From contig JAFPWQ010000037.1 of the NCBI GenBank assembly GCA_017394925.1, positions 1 through 15,431 of the forward strand: a stretch of 15,431 nucleotides of DNA. The letters are read 5' to 3'. Numbering within the stretch: position 1 is the stretch's first letter; each line of letters opens with the position of its first letter. The notes beneath the pieces are model-generated. The model did not search any database, was not told the origin of the DNA, and was given only the letters and a program-made list of their open reading frames with translations. Shown one piece after another: positions 14,425 to 15,431 of this stretch. The position numbers and the translations under genes are program-made. The stretch comes from Synergistaceae bacterium. GTDB lineage: Bacteria > Synergistota > Synergistia > Synergistales > Aminobacteriaceae.

Positions 14425-14444
14425 CTGTGAAAATATTATCACAG
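14425..14444. promoter_or_regulatory. 20-bp palindromic operator candidate before the L,D-transpeptidase
   Basis: CTGTGA at 14425-14430 and TCACAG at 14439-14444 flank an AATATT core; 18 of 20 positions are symmetric, with one mismatched pair. On the minus strand it overlaps an extended -10-like TGTGATAAT (14443-14435) directed at the transpeptidase. The TGTGA half-sites recall CRP/FNR- and Rex-type operators, but the 8-base spacer differs from CRP's 6. No T run follows, so it does not look like a terminator. It is the only notable element in the 72-base gap 14377-14448. Confidence 0.45.
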
Positions 14445-14448
14445 CAAA

Positions 14449-15431
14449 CTAATTCTCTGTATCTCTGGGTTTAGTCAGGTTATTCATCACTTCAGGCAGC
14501 TTTGAGCGTTCACCGAATAATAATAAGCTGTCACCGCTCTCTAAGACAGTTCCGCCTTTGGGAATCATATATTTCTTTCCGCGATTGATTAATAGAATCG
14601 TAACTCCTTCAGGAAATCTCAGATCTTTGACCGCAAGACCTACAGCAAAAGACTCAGGCGTTAAATCGAGTTCGCGTGTCTCATCATTGCCTGATGTCGG
14701 TGTCCTGTCGAAATTCAATGTCCATGTCTTAGCCTCACGAACAACTGCATCAAGTTTCAGGAGCTTTGCGGCATCTGCGAGTGTATTCCCCTGAATTATG
14801 ACTGACGTTATGACAACGAAGAATATCACGTTGAACATATATCTTGCCTGCGGATGTCCTTCGGTCAACGGGTATGTCGCGAGGATAATCGGAACTGCAC
14901 CCCTGAGTCCTGTCCATGATACGAATAATTTCTCGCGGAAGTTAAAGCGGCTGAAGAGTGTACATATGAATGTAGCTATGGGTCTTGCGAGGAACATTAA
15001 GCAGCATGATATTAACATTCCCATTTTAATGACTGATACGTTCATTAATTCCGTAGGCGTAACGAGAAGACCGAGAACTAAGAACATTGTAATCTGCATG
15101 AGCCATGCGAATCCCTCGTGAAATCTCTGAAGGCTGTACTTGTACAGAAAATCTCCTCCTCCCATTACGATGCCGCATATATATACCGCAAGATAACCGT
15201 TGCCGTAAACTGTCTCAGTAAGTCCGAATGTCGTTAATACTATGCATATTCCCCATACAGGATATAATGCCTCATTCGCAACTTCGAGTTTCTGAATCGC
15301 ATAGCATGCAAGTTTCCCCATGATGAAACCCATAGCTCCGCCTGCCGCCATCTGAACCACAAATTTTATGGCCATGTCGAACAAAGGCACATTCGGACTG
15401 TTCAGCCAGTTTATTGCCGTTATCGTTAAGA
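14449..15431 (-). CDS. CPA1 K+/H+ (or Na+/H+) antiporter, NhaP2/CvrA type, 5' end outside window
   Basis: Cation/proton antiporter that exports K+ or Na+ in exchange for H+ for pH and ion homeostasis. Only the C-terminal 327 codons are present: the frame stays open to the window edge (the terminal codons read LTITAINWLNSPN before VPLFDM), so the GTG at 15390 is not a true start. Five to seven membrane helices are visible, and the conserved VSWTGLRGAVPIILATYPL loop identifies the CPA1 exchanger domain; it continues with FNVIFFVVITSVIIQGNTL. The soluble tail contains a TrkA-C/RCK_C domain: FAVGLAVKDLRFPEGVTILL, then a segment ending in ESGDSLLLFG. This tail is typical of NhaP2/CvrA and may bind a regulatory ligand. 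The L,D-transpeptidase follows on the same strand after 72 bases. Confidence 0.92.
   Translation of the reverse strand, partial: LTITAINWLNSPNVPLFDMAIKFVVQMAAGGAMGFIMGKLACYAIQKLEVANEALYPVWGICIVLTTFGLTETVYGNGYLAVYICGIVMGGGDFLYKYSLQRFHEGFAWLMQITMFLVLGLLVTPTELMNVSVIKMGMLISCCLMFLARPIATFICTLFSRFNFREKLFVSWTGLRGAVPIILATYPLTEGHPQARYMFNVIFFVVITSVIIQGNTLADAAKLLKLDAVVREAKTWTLNFDRTPTSGNDETRELDLTPESFAVGLAVKDLRFPEGVTILLINRGKKYMIPKGGTVLESGDSLLLFGERSKLPEVMNNLTKPRDTEN

Noticed and set aside
14426..14443. Classical CRP site
   Set aside because: TGTGA and TCACA are separated by 8 bases instead of 6, and no CRP gene is known here; kept only as an unnamed palindrome.
15388..15390. GTG as start of the antiporter
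   Set aside because: The frame stays open to the window edge with membrane-protein-like sequence, and more than half of a CPA1 exchanger domain would be missing.
1..15431. Mobile elements, CRISPR arrays, tRNA genes or a defence island
   Set aside because: I saw no spaced direct repeats, no transposase or integrase motifs, no tRNA-like cloverleaf and no restriction or toxin partner for the orphan methyltransferase.

Overview
The window looks like ordinary chromosome from a Gram-negative, probably anaerobic, moderately AT-rich bacterium. An AsmA/TamB-family envelope protein and an L,D-transpeptidase point to an outer membrane. A PPi-energised cation pump, a folate-dependent TrmFO encoded directly after topA, and a corrin-ring methyltransferase fit an anaerobe. 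My best guess is Synergistota (gut or rumen type). This is inferred from gene content and style; no rRNA or other marker is present to prove it. I see no tRNA, rRNA, CRISPR array, transposase, integrase or prophage gene.

Layout from left to right: (1) hppA, a K+-dependent membrane pyrophosphatase (+), with its own promoter region. (2) A solitary beta-class DNA methyltransferase (-), convergent with hppA and divergent from the next pair. (3) A short FlhB C-domain-like gene and yraN (+), separated by 3 nt. (4) A tightly coupled minus-strand operon topA > trmFO > cobJ, whose genes overlap by 8 and 4 nt and whose 3' end runs 6 nt into the end of yraN. (5) A divergent promoter region and a very long AsmA/TamB-like envelope gene (+), closed by a strong bidirectional terminator. 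(6) A minus-strand group: CPA1 K+/H+ antiporter (5' end outside the window) > L,D-transpeptidase > YchF-like GTPase, ending at the same terminator.

Functional themes are ion energetics (HppA, antiporter), cell envelope (TamB-like, L,D-transpeptidase), nucleic-acid maintenance and modification (TopA, TrmFO, methyltransferase, YraN) and translation-associated GTPase function (YchF-like). Intergenic space is scarce: no gene-free stretch exceeds about 155 bases.

I did not find a clear new multi-gene system. The points most worth a second look are: three exact-spacing 69-residue repeats at the front of the TamB-like protein; a lysine-rich histone-H1-like N-terminal tail on TopA that begins at a non-ATG codon followed by 13 A; an Ala/Pro insert in HppA encoded by a perfect hexanucleotide repeat; a near-perfect 20-bp palindrome before the L,D-transpeptidase; and a divergent YchF-like GTPase lacking the family's canonical N-terminal motifs.
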